64,000 nt of DNA from Albula goreensis. Its lineage: Eukaryota > Chordata > Actinopteri > Albuliformes > Albulidae. The notes beneath the pieces are model-generated. The model was given only the letters and a program-made list of their open reading frames with translations, ran no database searches and was not told where the DNA came from. Of the stretch, positions 24,731-35,917 are shown piece by piece (position 1 is the first letter of the stretch; each line of letters begins with the position of its first letter). The position numbers and the translations under genes are program-made. Location: contig CM040763.1 of the NCBI GenBank assembly GCA_022829145.1, positions 2,234,842-2,298,841 of the forward strand, read 5' to 3'.

Positions 24731-27700
24731 ATGTGTGATCATTTCGCTTTCTGAGTGATCTGTTTGGGGCTGAGGGGTCTGACTTTGGGGAAACTGTCTT
24801 TCAGCACTGTGGCCCACGGTGGGGCGGGGTTTCTCAAGAAAGGGCGGGGCTTCACATGTGAAGGAGGAGGAGTCTAGAAGGCCATGGGCATTCACTGTAT
24901 CCTCTGACACCACTACAACGGAGTCACTGCTCACAGGTAACCAACAGCAAAGCCTGATAACTCACACAGATAACCAATCACATAACCCGATATATTGCTC
25001 CAATAACAAATCACATAGCCAAATAAGGCACAAGTAACTCAATTATTTTTTCAGAAATTAATGTGTAACAAAGTACATGTAATCAATCATATTTGCATAA
25101 TTACCACAGTTTTTGTCCTTGGCCATGTACCTTAATTTGGAATATTTATAATTGGCTTTAACACATATCCCTACCTTTTAAGTCATTTGCAGCCCTAGTT
25201 TTTACACACCAAGCTCATGAATGAAGCCATACATTTTTAAATACACTGAGCATTGCCTGCCTCACAGAATGTATGAAATTTAATGCAGCAGAACAATTAT
25301 CTGCCCCAAGAGAGCAAGAAAATACTGCCCACTGGACATTGTTTATGTACAGAATGATTACTGAGGCCTATTAAATCTGCATCTAGTTATAGCCATCAAT
25401 AATATCCATTGATTAACACATTCATTCGTATGCACATTTGTTTTGCACCATGGAAACGTTCTAAATGGCTCTGTGGTCCAGAGACCCACAAACCCTGCAC
25501 TGCTGTGTGTAAACAGAGCCCTCTGTGAGTTATGATTAAAGCAGCGCAGACTGGGGACCGGCTGGCAGGTTCAGGGGAAATGAAATTTCCCATTTCTAAA
25601 AAATCATTCCGGATATTATCCCTGAGGTGTGTTGGTACTGCAAGATTGAGAGATCCATAACTTCTCGTGCCAGGCTTAATAACCTTACAGCACTATGAGC
25701 CTGACCAGGCTGCTCATAACCTTACAGCACTATGAGCCTGACCAGGCTGCTCATAACCTTACAGCACTATGGCCTGACCAGGCCTGACCAGGCTTAATAA
25801 CCTTAGAGCACTATGAGCCTGACCAGGCTGCCAGCACTGACCCAGGCTGCTCATAACCTTAGAGCACTGCTGAGCCTGACCAGGCTGCTCATAACCTTAG
25901 AGCACTATGAGCCTGACCAGGCTTAATAACCTTAGAGCACTATGAGCCTGACCAGGCTGCTTATAACCTTACAGCACTATGAGCCTGACCAGGCTGCTAA
26001 TAACCTTAGAGCACTATGAGCCTGACCAGGCTGCTTATAACCTTACAGCACTATGAGCCTGACCAGGCTGCTCATAACCTTAGAGCACTATGAGCCTGAC
26101 CAGGCTGCTTATAACCTTACAGAGCTATGAGCCTGACCAGGCTGCTCATAACCTTACAGTGCTATGAGCCTGACCAGGCTGCTCATAACCTTACAGAGAG
26201 CTATGAGCCTGACCAGGCTGCTGAGCCTGCTCATAACCTTACAGACCTGAGCCTGAGGCTGCTCATAACCTTACAGTACTACCAGGCTGCTCATAACATT
26301 AGCGCTATGAGCCTGACCAGGCTGCTCAGGCCTGACCAGGCTGCTCATAACCTTACAGTACTATGAGCCTGACCAGGCTGCTCATAACATTACAGTAGTC
26401 TGTGTGAGTATGATTGTCATTGCTGTTATTTTCATTATTATTGCACCCACATTATCAAAGCTGGCTCCTAGGACCTTCTTAGTTTCTGTACATTCAGCTG
26501 ACCACTTCTCTAGATAAGTGACAAGAAATGCAAATCCTACTTGTGTCCCTTGGAAGCAGTCAAGCCTGTCCTTGGCACTGTGTTTTGTGCAGGCTGTAAT
26601 CTTGTGCTAGCAATGCATTATAAAAGTGCAGGACCTGCTGAGCAGAATGCCCCTGCTACCAGTAGGGCTCCTCTCTCAGAGAGAAAACCTGCTTTAATAT
26701 CAGACCCCATTATACAGTCACCATAAATAATACAGTTTAGTGGTATACTCTGTCTCTGCAATACAAATGGATTGCACATTAAATACTCATGTTTCTTACT
26801 ACACTCAGTGTTTATAACGGGGAAATGGTGGGCTGTACACCATACAGTCGGGTGGTGAATTCTGTTTGTGCAACAGTAAGGGGCTGTGTTATAACCATGT
26901 TGTAACTGAGTTTGAAGGCATATTCATTGTTTATAGCATACATTGGTGGGGTGCCATGGTTTATAACACGGTGGGGCTGTGCAAACATTTTAAACTCAGC
27001 GAGATGGTGCGCGCTGTGTGCAGCAAAGTGGTTTGGCGTTCTCTATGTTTATACCTCTGCCAAACGTAGATGAAGCAGGACAGTAAATGGCGTTCTTTGT
27101 TCCGGATAAGGTCAGTGACATGCCTCTCAGATTATCTCCCTTTATTGCATTAGAAGTGCAGTCTTAACATGGCTGTTTCTAACGGGAATAACCAGGCACA
27201 AGAGGCCTGCACATTACAGAATGAATGGGAGAAGTGTAACTATTTTAAACATCTGTTTCAAATGTCAGGATGCACAAACACCACGCTGTTAGCCTGGAGT
27301 TTTTGCGCGCACATACTTTACAGTGGATATGTGTCCACAACCAGTGCAGTATTTGTATTTTTATATAAGCAATTTTCTCACATTTGACATGTTCTCTGCA
27401 AAGTTCTTGCATACAGATCATGCTGTAGAAATGTTTGTGCATACTCACGATCAGTTTGTTCATCACCTACGTCACCAGCTATCCTCTGTATGGATCCAGA
27501 CAGACATGAACTTACTTTAATCTCAAATGAAACACATTCAGTTTGCTAAGGAACATCATTAAAGACCAAATTATCTCTCTTTTTTTAGTTAATTTGCATG
27601 CACCATATTCAAATTTTATGTTGTGTTTATGCTGCAGGCGTTCCCATCGCATATTCATCGCTGCAAATACAAAAACACATTCACAAAGAACTTCTGAGGC

Positions 27701-30700
27701 TAATGCTGTTTCTCTTTTCTCTAACATCCAGATATCCAAAACGCCTGCAGTCTGCACATATATGCAGGGCAGCAGTGCAGCGTAATGGTTAGGGAGCTGG
27801 GCTTCTGACGCAAAGGCTGAGGGGTTCATTCCCACAATGGGAAACGCTGTTATACCCTTGAAAATTATACGTCGCCTGAACTGCTTCAGTAAAACATCCT
27901 GCTGTATAAATGGATGGTGTGTAAAAGTGTAAGCTGTGGGACTCCTGGCAGCTCGCTCAGCTGGGCAGTGGTTTGGGAAACAGCATGAGCCCGGTGAGCA
28001 GGGTTCGAGTTTCACCTTCATCATAATGGCCACAGGTCTGCACTGGTGAGGTGACAATGATTAAGATAGAGGTTAAACCAGCTTGGTTTGTTAGTCTCAG
28101 GGCTCTTCAGCAGATATTCCTGCATCATCATCCACTAATGGTGTAAGCAGCATTTTATTGGTGGTGCATCCGCAGTGTGAAAAAGAGTGAGGGCTAGTTG
28201 TCACATGAAACAGAGGAAAAAAGTGTTACATCTGCCTCCTCCTGAACCGGCCTGAGGCGGTTAGAGCAGGAGGCTGAGCATATAAATGAACTGCAGTCTT
28301 CATACGTGAGCCGAGTAAGTTTCTTTGGATAAGAGAGTCTGCTCGATGCCTGAAACGTGACGACGACCTTAACGTGCGGCTTTGTTTATACAAAAGAGGC
28401 TCAAACCAGAGCATCAGCTATGCAGTGTAATCTCAGCTCGTCTGATCTGCGCCGGGCCATTTTCGGACAGGTCCATTAGACAGCTTTTACTGGCCTGGAC
28501 CCGTGCCAGTTTCCGTTTCCGCGGCGATGGTGGATAACTCAGAGTGCATTATGTTAACGCGCCTCCCTCTGTCCGCAGGGCCTGAGATTTATTCTCCCGG
28601 GTGATTGATTCTGGAAGCTCATTAATACAGCGCCGCACACGTGTTCAGGAAGCTCTGGGATTTGCCATGCTCCTTTTGGAAATTGTGGCAGTATTCAGAG
28701 TTTGTGTCTTGGGATCCTGAACTCTGGACCTTGGCAGCCACACGGTCGCAATACAAAAAGTCGGTGATTGATCCAGACTCCCCACCCCCTCCAAAAGAAG
28801 GGTGATGATTTGCTTTCATTATTTATGTAAGTCCTGAATAACAATGGAAACCAGGACGCCCTGTGGCTCTCCAGAGCTAAAGTAGGGGACTAGGGGTTCA
28901 CAGTGTATTTTTACATCTTAAAATTATCGGGCCAGTTTCCCGGACATGGATTAAGATGTGTTCTTGGCTGAAAGCTTTTTTGAGTGGAGATCTATATTGA
29001 GGTTCTCTTTTTGTCTTGGAGTAGGCTTAATCATTGTCCGGGACAGCAGCCCATTGGGTTCTATCAGCAGGTAACACAGTTGCCCAACGTGCAAGCTTTA
29101 GAATTTTTTGTTTTGTACTTTCATACCATAGCATCCTTTTTGTTGTGTTTATGTTAGTGTGTTGTGTTTAATGTGCTGTCTGGGGTATGTTTACTCTGTT
29201 TATCAAAGAGATATGCTAAAAATGACGTAATTTTTCACATGGCAGACCCTATAAATCTAAGCTGTGAATTTTCTGTGGTCGTTCTGCAGATGCTTTTCCA
29301 GATGAGGCAGAGCCATCAGACCCAATGGACTCCCCTGACTCGCCCCGCCTCCCTGACTGTAGCTTTGGCCCTGATTGGCTCTGCACTGCCAGCAACACCT
29401 GGAGCCCCACCTCCCCTGAGGATGCCACCACCCACAACCAATCACTCAGCCCCTCACCACCCCTGGCCACACCCTTAACCCCGCCCCTGCTTGTGCGCCT
29501 GCATGCGGACTGGAACGGTGCCATGGCAACATGGGGCGTGGCTTGGGAGGCGCATGTGTATGGGGTGGGCGCACTGTTTGCCATTGTGGCCCTCCTCTCT
29601 GCGCTCGGCATTCTGGGAATTGGATGTCTCTGCCCCCCAGGCAGGGGCTACCTCGCGCTGGCTCACCTGTTCATCCTGTTGGCCAGCTCCGCCCGAGCCT
29701 TCTCACTCTTCTATGATGCCTACGGACACCTCGACCGCCTGCCTGTCCCCGCCTCCCTGCTGCTCCATCACGCCCCATTCCCCTGCCTCACCTCTGCCTT
29801 TGCTGCCATCTTCCTCTTCCTCTCCTCCCGCTCTCCGCTCCCTCGCTCCAGCTGCCAGCGGCCCTGCTCCCTGGCCATCCTGGTGCTCCTGCACTTCGGC
29901 GCCACCTGTGGCACTGTGCTGCTACTGCAGGTGTTCCCGGAGACCCCGCCCTGCCTTCTGTTGCTCTCCCCGGGGAGCTTTGTGGTGGTAACAATTGTCC
30001 TGAGCGCCGCCTATCTGATCTTCCGGTGTCGCGCCTGGGCCGACGCCAAGCATGTTTACCGCCTGAATGTTCACACCCCTTCCCTTACCCCTGAGAGCCC
30101 CCAGCAGAGTCTCCGGCCCTTCACAGACCCCCCAGAAGCGCGGAACCGAGCAGCAGTGTTAGCGGGTTTCTGTGTGGTTTTTGCCCTAGCATGCGCAGGG
30201 CTGCAGCTGTACGGCATCCTCCATGCTCTGGGCCTGGGGCCTCCCTCTGCTCTCGAACCCTGGCCCTGGTGGGGGTTCCAGTTGGGCTGCCGTCTATGCG
30301 AGGTGGGGGTGTGCCTCACACTAGCCTTAGCTGCTGCTCCCGCATCCCGCCCGGGCCCACGCCCACGCCACTGGCCCACGATGCTCTGTGGGGGCCTCTG
30401 TGGTTGCCGTGGTGATATGTCCGCCAAGCCGCCGCCGCCGCCCGGGTCAGGGAGGGAGTGGGAGAAGATGGGGATGTGCGAGGGCCTGGGGTCGGAGCGG
30501 CTGCCGCTGTACGCGCTGGTGGACCCACGCCTCACCAGCCTGGAAGGGCTGGATCTGCTATACCATGGCGGCAGGGTCCTGTCCCGCTCCGACTCCAACC
30601 CGGTTCGACCTCAGACCCACCCCTCTTCAAGCCCAAGGGAGGGGTGGGGTCGCGAGGCTCCTCCCATGTCAGCCTGCGATTGGACGCCGACTCCACGGGA

Positions 30701-31270
30701 GATCTGAGGCCGCCGTCACCCATTAACCTGAGGCGAAGTATTGCCGAGGCTCTCTTCAGCGATTCACTCTTTCCCCATGGCCTGTTTGGCCCCACCCACC
30801 GGCGAGGCTCAGCCTCCCTGTCACTCAGCGGTGGAAATGGCCCGGAGGCCCCGCCCCTCGCAGACAGCAGTCTGTACCGCACCTCTTCCTGCCAGGAGAT
30901 GGAGGCGGGGCCTGCCCTAATAGGCTCCCCCATCAACAGGGTGACAAGCCCCACCCACTGGGTGGATCAGAGGAGGGGCAGTGGGTGCTCCAGCTCTCTG
31001 GGCAGGCAGTCATTGGATGGTTCCTCTGTCGTCCTCTGCTCCTCCCCTGAGGGGCATGGCCATTGCCAAGTTGTCGCTGGCAACCTGTCCCAGAACAGCC
31101 CGGACTACCAGACAGCCCAGTTCCAGAGACGCTACCAGGCCCTGGACTCGGTCTCCCAGGAGAGCCTAGACCGGCAGGCTGAGATGGACCTGGCTGTGCA
31201 GGAGGAGTTCATCAGCGTCTGTCGGCAGATTGACGCACTGAGCGTGTGCAGTGACACTATTGACCTGTAG
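18805..31270 (+). CDS. prrt4: Proline-rich transmembrane protein 4
   Basis: Multi-pass membrane protein of unknown biochemical role. Two coding exons: about 18805-20062 (donor GTGAGT) and 29290-31270, joined in phase. Exon 1 encodes a hydrophobic leader (LALCLWMGLFSALSA) and a Pro/Thr/Ser-rich ectodomain of about 400 residues. Exon 2 has the diagnostic RLHADW and WEAHVYGVGALF, then several hydrophobic segments (I count about seven; the first at roughly residues 512-533), LFYDAYGH, RPPSPINLRRS and the C-terminus CRQIDALSVCSDTIDL, nearly identical to the human end. Two oddities. The frame has no upstream ATG: the nearest ATG (18803) is out of frame, so the start is a GTG at 18805 or the ATG at 18841. 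And exon 2 is one base short: the membrane region reads in one frame to about 30600 and the tail in another from about 30640. The total would be near 1,080 residues, longer than human (about 900). Confidence 0.88.
20225..21050. repeat. 28-bp minisatellite grading into an 82-83-bp higher-order repeat
   Basis: From 20225 to about 20520 a 28-base unit (containing GCTGTTCCTCTGTAG and GTTACAGTCTCT) repeats about ten times. From 20520 the same words are organised into an 82-83-base unit: the landmark CAAGCTGTGTGTG starts at 20572, 20654, 20736, 20819, 20902 and 20984. The larger unit consists of three diverged monomers of about 28, 38 and 17 bases, each beginning GCTGTTC. Long cysteine-rich ORFs here are by-products. 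Confidence 0.9.
21170..21310. repeat. Pyrimidine-rich (CT)n tract
   Basis: CTCTCT-rich sequence immediately after the higher-order repeat, within the prrt4 intron. Confidence 0.7.
22895..23060. repeat. Candidate interspersed repeat, AATT-rich
   Basis: Runs of 'aattcaatctgattaaaatt', 'cagtttggcctaatt' and 'ggaactgactcctgccctg' resemble a short non-autonomous repeat common in fish introns; related words occur near 57000-57115. Family not assigned. Confidence 0.3.
24520..24735. repeat. GT-rich imperfect microsatellite in prrt4 intron
   Basis: Interrupted GTGTGT runs with CATGTGTG variants, ending in an uninterrupted GT run near 24696-24727. Confidence 0.85.
25676..26398. repeat. 37-bp minisatellite, roughly 19 copies
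   Basis: The unit contains CATAACCTTACAGCACTATG and AGCCTGACCAGGCTGCT (37 bases). Several units are truncated or recombined, for example at 25770-25860 and 26215-26340, giving irregular spacing. It lies in the prrt4 intron. Confidence 0.9.
27771..27932 (+). mobile_element. tRNA-derived SINE (5' part and body)
   Basis: Head with GTAATGGTTAGGGAGCTGGG (A box region) and GGGGTTCATTCCC (B box). The body has 'tatacccttgaaaa', 'cctgaactgcttcagtaaaa' and 'ctgtataaatggatggtgtg', the canonical order of the teleost tRNA-SINE also seen at 931-1095. Plus orientation in the prrt4 intron. Confidence 0.65.
27940..28360 (+). mobile_element. Second tRNA-like head and a separated SINE tail
   Basis: 27955-28020 looks like another worn tRNA-related head (CTCGCTCAGCTGGG, then GGGTTCGAGTTTCACC). 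At about 28308-28355 there is 'gagtaagtttctttggataa', then 'gagagtctgctcgatgcc', the 3' tail expected for the SINE that starts at 27771. Either one SINE was split by a second insertion of about 370 bases, or two incomplete SINEs lie side by side. Confidence 0.4.
28928..29055. repeat. Fold-back (inverted-repeat) element about 125 bp
   Basis: Begins GGGCCAGTTTCCCGGACATG, then GATTAAG, and ends CTTAATCATTGTCCGGGACA before GCAGCCC. The two ends are imperfect inverted copies (GGATTAAG versus CTTAATC; CCGGACA versus TGTCCGG), as in a small palindromic MITE-like repeat common in fish. It lies about 235 bases upstream of prrt4 exon 2. Confidence 0.5.
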
Positions 31271-31680
31271 GCACTTCGACCCCACCCAGTAAGGTCAGAC
31301 AGGATGTGACCTCACCCAGGAAGATCAGACAGGATGTGACCACACCCAGGAAGGTCAGACAGGATGTGACCACACCCAGGAAGGTCAGACAGGAACAGCA
31401 TACACACCTGCTGAGAATGCCTTTTGGATCATTCTTATAATAGGAGTTCCATCAACAGTTTCATAAGCAATTATGTAGTATTTAATGGGGAGTTTCCCCA
31501 ATCTTGACATGATTGAAATGTCTCCCATAGTCCTACAAGTAAGGTTTTACTTGTTTCAGGACATCCAAGGTACATCTCCAGTGCTTGATTCTCTTCATCT
31601 CCAATTAAAAAAAAAAATATTCATGCTATAGACTGTCAAATGAAATCTTATGAATAAATTTTATAAATGCATTTGTCAGA
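31271..31680 (+). other. prrt4 3' UTR
   Basis: Follows the prrt4 stop codon. A tandem repeat occupies 31281-31394 and an AATAAA signal lies at 31653-31658, so the transcript probably ends near 31,675. Confidence 0.55.
31281..31394. repeat. 30-bp tandem repeat in the prrt4 3' UTR
   Basis: AAGGTCAGACAGGATGTGAC begins at 31291, (AAGATC variant) 31321, 31351 and partly 31381; the period is exactly 30 bases. The unit includes CACACCCAGG. Confidence 0.9.
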
Positions 31681-32053
31681 TTTCTGAAATTTGACCAACT
31701 TTCTGACTTCAGCTGTTTGTTCTCAAACAGAAATATGCACATCTAACTCATCCAGACAAAACTCATTTTAATTTTTAATATTCACAAGAAGCTTTTATTT
31801 ATGGGTAGATAATCAACTAATTTTGCTTCAGTTTAATGAGTATAAAATCAAACAGTACTGGAGAGGCCTTGGGTTCCTCTGCTCCCACACATCATCAGAT
31901 TGTCACAATTGTATGTTGAGTTCTTTTGTGTTATGCTTCCAAATGTTCAAACGAAATCTAAATGCCAATATTAATTATTTCAAATTGATATAGTTGTATT
32001 CTTTGTGTGAGGAAAATTTAATTGAAATATCAAAGCATTGTAGAAGTGCAGAG

Positions 32054-32070
32054 TCACCATCTACTGGTAG
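32054..32070 (-). promoter_or_regulatory. Candidate CTCF site
   Basis: On the minus strand: TACCAGTAGATGGTGA, matching the CTCF core CCAGTAGATGGCG except for one base. Confidence 0.4.
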
Positions 32071-32771
32071 GCAGAGGTTAAAATATCATCAACTGTTCCC
32101 TTAAAGTTCTGTCACTTGTTTCAAAGTCATACTTTGAATTTGCATAAACATCTGAAGCTAATTTATTTTCACCATTATAATTACAGTCCATTTTTATATA
32201 GCTACTTTGACAAGGGATATTTTCTACATTGAAAAATATATCTGAGGATTTCATTTGTGCTCGTTCCAGAGAGAAGCTTACCAAAAGACCACGTTTATGC
32301 CATAGCAAGAATGTACATGGAAAGAAATTATTTAATCAAAGCAAATCAACAAGAAAAGTGTTTTATGTTTATAATAAAATTTTCAAAATCATATTGCTTG
32401 TCCTTGACTGAATTTTATTTGACTTATGCATACTTATGAATACAATTTTTCTCTGCTTTGAAAACATGGTAATTAAATTAAAATAAATAACATGAAAAAA
32501 TACATTAATAAATGATTAATATTTTTATTGTTATTTGAAAGTATTTTAATGAACTGCCCAGTTATATAAAAGGCCCTTTGAGTTGCTCCATACCCTGACT
32601 CGTTCTGCTCATAGGATAGAGAAGGGGATTTATTTGTGGCATAATATACTTCCACCATTACTTCTATACAGACGTTTAAATACAATCCTAAAACAGCCAA
32701 AAGCACATATCTGTTTACACTCATTATTGTTAGCTCAATTCCTTCCAAAAACGGAGCTGTCAAAGTCAATA

Positions 32772-32787
32772 TCACCCTCTAGTGGTA
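32772..32787 (-). promoter_or_regulatory. Candidate CTCF site
   Basis: On the minus strand: TACCACTAGAGGGTGA, matching CCACTAGAGGGCG with one difference. Same orientation as the site 700 bases to the left. Confidence 0.45.
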
Positions 32788-33884
32788 CGTATTGGTACAA
32801 TTGCTAAAAAAAAAATAAAAAAAAAAGCAAAAGGTCTATCTCCATCCAAGAGCAGACAAAGCCATCTCTGATTACTTTCAGATAGTCTGTTGATAAAAAT
32901 GTCTCTGATATCATTATAAAAATGGGCAGATATAGACACCACAAAACCTCTGACTGGTGCCAGGAAAAGCTTCAAAGTAAATTGTTGGGACAGTGAGATA
33001 TGTCTCCTTGCAGACTTGGGAGAAGTGGAAATTACAGTACCCATTAATCTGAATGTCGTCAATACAGATCTCCCAGAATTCCTTGCTGTTTGGTGCAAAC
33101 TTTTAAAGTTCAACTGAAAGACGAAGTAGCAGTGAGGATATTTAAATGCTAATTGAAGTGCTCTGCATGTATTTGGTGTTCTTCTCACGTTCATACAGGA
33201 ATAATGTGAAATATTGAATTTCCCCTTTCACAACGGATCAGGAAGTTCTCATAAATCTGTACTGAAAGAGCACACAAGGTTGAATGACCTGCATGACAAA
33301 GTGGCAGAATGAGAATGCATTCCAAATCTAACTTCATTGATATTGCACAGTCTCGTAATCGGTGCGAAATAATGCATCAGCGTGCTTAGTGTTGCCAAAA
33401 TGCACATGTACGCCGTCTTCAGGAAAGCTGGGAGCCTGCCAGGATCGTTATAACGTCAGACTACTGACAGACCCAGCAGGAGTCATTTTGCGGGAAGGAA
33501 GACAAGCTTGCCAAACGGTCACTGGTGATTTAATTAGGGTCGCAGGGGTACCGTAGCGCTGGCTTTGCCAGTTACTGTGGGTCGCCCTTCTGCTGGCAAA
33601 GGCAAAACGGCAGCTGGCTAGCAGGACAGCCTCGCCCAGTATACAAGCAGGTGCACACTGTTCCACGTTCATTTGCAAAAGTATATAACAAAAAGATAAG
33701 AAAGACAATTTTGAAATTGCTTAAATAAATGAGAGTTCAGGGATAAGTGTACAAACATTGTGCGGGTATTCATTCCATCCGCTAAGTTACAGGTTTGCAG
33801 ACATATGCCATACAGAACCATATTCCATTCAGAACCTAGAGTTTTGGTAATTTTTAGAGTAATTAAAAACTCGCAAGGAGGAAA

Positions 33885-34020
33885 ACGTCAGCAAATGTGA
33901 CGGGCAATCCAGATGACGTACAGAGAAGCGGCTTGACATTTTGGCTTTTCTCAACCAATCGGATGAAGGCACTGGAGTTCAAACGTCTAAGGGGGTAAAA
34001 CCAAAACATAAAAAGGGATA
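33885..34020 (+). promoter_or_regulatory. Probable tdg promoter with CRE-like and CCAAT motifs
   Basis: A CRE-like ATGACGTAC (about 33913-33921), a second GACG/CGTCA-type word near 33885-33890 and a CCAATCGG box (33955-33962) lie about 0.9 kb upstream of the tdg ATG. A 5' UTR probably begins shortly downstream. Inferred from motifs and position only. Confidence 0.35.
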
Positions 34021-34851
34021 CTTATAGTTCGTGTGTTGTTGTATTTCTATGCGTAGGCTTATTAGTCCTTCCTTAATTTCATTATTCGATTGTATAACGC
34101 TAATTTCCAAACTGTGATGTGTGTGTATGGGTTACTTTTCATTTTTGAGGTTGATATGAATGGGTTTACTTGTCGTGCCCCCTTTTTGGTATTGGTAGCT
34201 TCTGGTGTCAGAGTTTAGTAGTCGTGCGGTTTAAAGGTTTTCTTTTGTTAGTAGATATATGGGAACTCTGCTGGGTCTAAACAGGTCATTATAAAAGTCT
34301 TCCCTTTAATGAATGAAACCAGTTCTTCCCAAAAGTTGTAACAGGTATGTGGCTAAATAATGTGTTTTCCATTATTAAACCCTTAAGCTTACTTTGAAGG
34401 TTCTGTTGTAGCCAGCTAACGTTAGCTGTGCTCTGATTGACAGTAGCTGGTAGCAGGCCATAGGTAGCTAGCATAGCTCTAGCTAGCCAACCTGCTCTCT
34501 GTGTTGTTCTGTCTGCCTGACTAGATAATTGTCGACCATTTGTTTTGCTGTGTCTAACTATTGTGGTATTGATAGTTGTGGGATACACTGATTAATCATT
34601 ATTGCTGACTAACCAGCCAAAGTATGGCCGATTGATTGCTATCCACCCAGCGTTATCATGCTAAGTTAGCTACCTAGCTGGTCATTGTAAGAGCCAGTCT
34701 GCCATATGTTTTTACTGGAGAATTGTAGCGGGACTGGAAATTGCGCCCAATGTATGGATGAAGTTACTGAAGCATGAACGATAATGTCCGTTTTCTAGCT
34801 TCAACATTGACATGAATAATATTTTTCCGTTTAAGTAAACCTACCACTGCG

Positions 34852-35877
34852 ATGGAAGAAAGACGGTATTCGTCGATGGCGGTCCCAACGGAATATCTCC
34901 AACATTGGTGAGTTTTAACGTTGCATCCTCATTACATTCAGGCGGCAGAAATTAGCATTCATTTCCCACAAATGATTAGCTCGCCGTTACTGCTACTCTT
35001 CTCACTATTCCTGAATTTTATCCAGATTTGATAAAATATCATGCAATTGTATCACATGTAAGGCAGACTTAGATTTGTAACATTATTGTGCATCTCCCAA
35101 TCTTGAGCATCGCGGTCAATAGCAGTTAGCTTAAGTGCTTGTTAGCTGACTGTCATTGTCTGCGAAGGGTTGATCATACATCACGGAACTAAAGCTCAGC
35201 GGTTTCAGAAAAAAAAAAACTCTGGGTAGTTGTACACAAAAATGACACAAAAATCCAACTGAACACTGCACCGATGTTATTTTGACATGAAACATACACA
35301 ATAGAAATCCTGGCTAATGCCAGGCTTCGTTCTGTCAATATGCTGCGGGATACATTAAGTTTGTAAACCTCCTAGTCCTCTGACTCGGTTAGCTAAAGGC
35401 ATCAAACCAGAGCAGACACTAAGCTGTCAAAGGTGAGGAAAGGATGCGCTGTTGCTTACCTGGAAGGGGGGGTTTGTCAGCTAGATCAGACATTTGGTGT
35501 CTGTGTGTCAAGCATGCAATTCTGCCAATAACTGAAAGCCTGGCACTAATTCATATACACGTGATTTTCAACTGCTGTCAACCTGAACATTATAATTTTA
35601 CTGCGTTGTGTGAAGAGGACTGACTAAATGTGTGAAATGTGGTTTGGAGGCACTGGGCGTCGGTGTGGGTGGGTGGATGCGAGGGAAAGGTGTAAGGTGT
35701 GTGATCTTTGTGAGTTATTCTGTTACCTGTAGAGTACTTCAGGTAAGCAGGAGTTTAATAAATAGGAGATGTTCGGACATAGTCAGTTATTTAATTTGAA
35801 ATCCTTGTGGGATCAGTGTTCAACTACATTCAGACATTCAGAAAATAACGCTTTTCATTATGGATGTATTTTTTTAG

Positions 35878-35917
<40 letters not shown>

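Larger units (their letters stand above)
20063..29289 (+). other. prrt4 intron (9.2 kb)
   Basis: Bounded by a GTGAGT donor after 20062 and a CTGCAG acceptor before 29290. It contains the 28/83-bp repeat (20225-21050), a CT-rich patch (21170-21300), a GT-rich microsatellite (24520-24735), a 37-bp minisatellite (25676-26398), tRNA-SINE pieces (27771-28360) and a fold-back repeat (28928-29055). No further exon is recognised. Confidence 0.6.
31681..33840. other. AT-rich spacer between prrt4 and tdg
   Basis: No coding exon recognised; only short unsupported ORFs. It contains two CTCF-like sites in the same orientation (32054-32070 and 32772-32787) and marks the junction between the rbm28/prrt4 and tdg/glt8d2/nfyb blocks. 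Confidence 0.4.

Noticed and set aside
29491-29991. Long alternative-frame ORFs over prrt4 exon 2
   Set aside because: Shadows of a GC-rich coding exon; only the frame with the PRRT4 signature sequences is supported.
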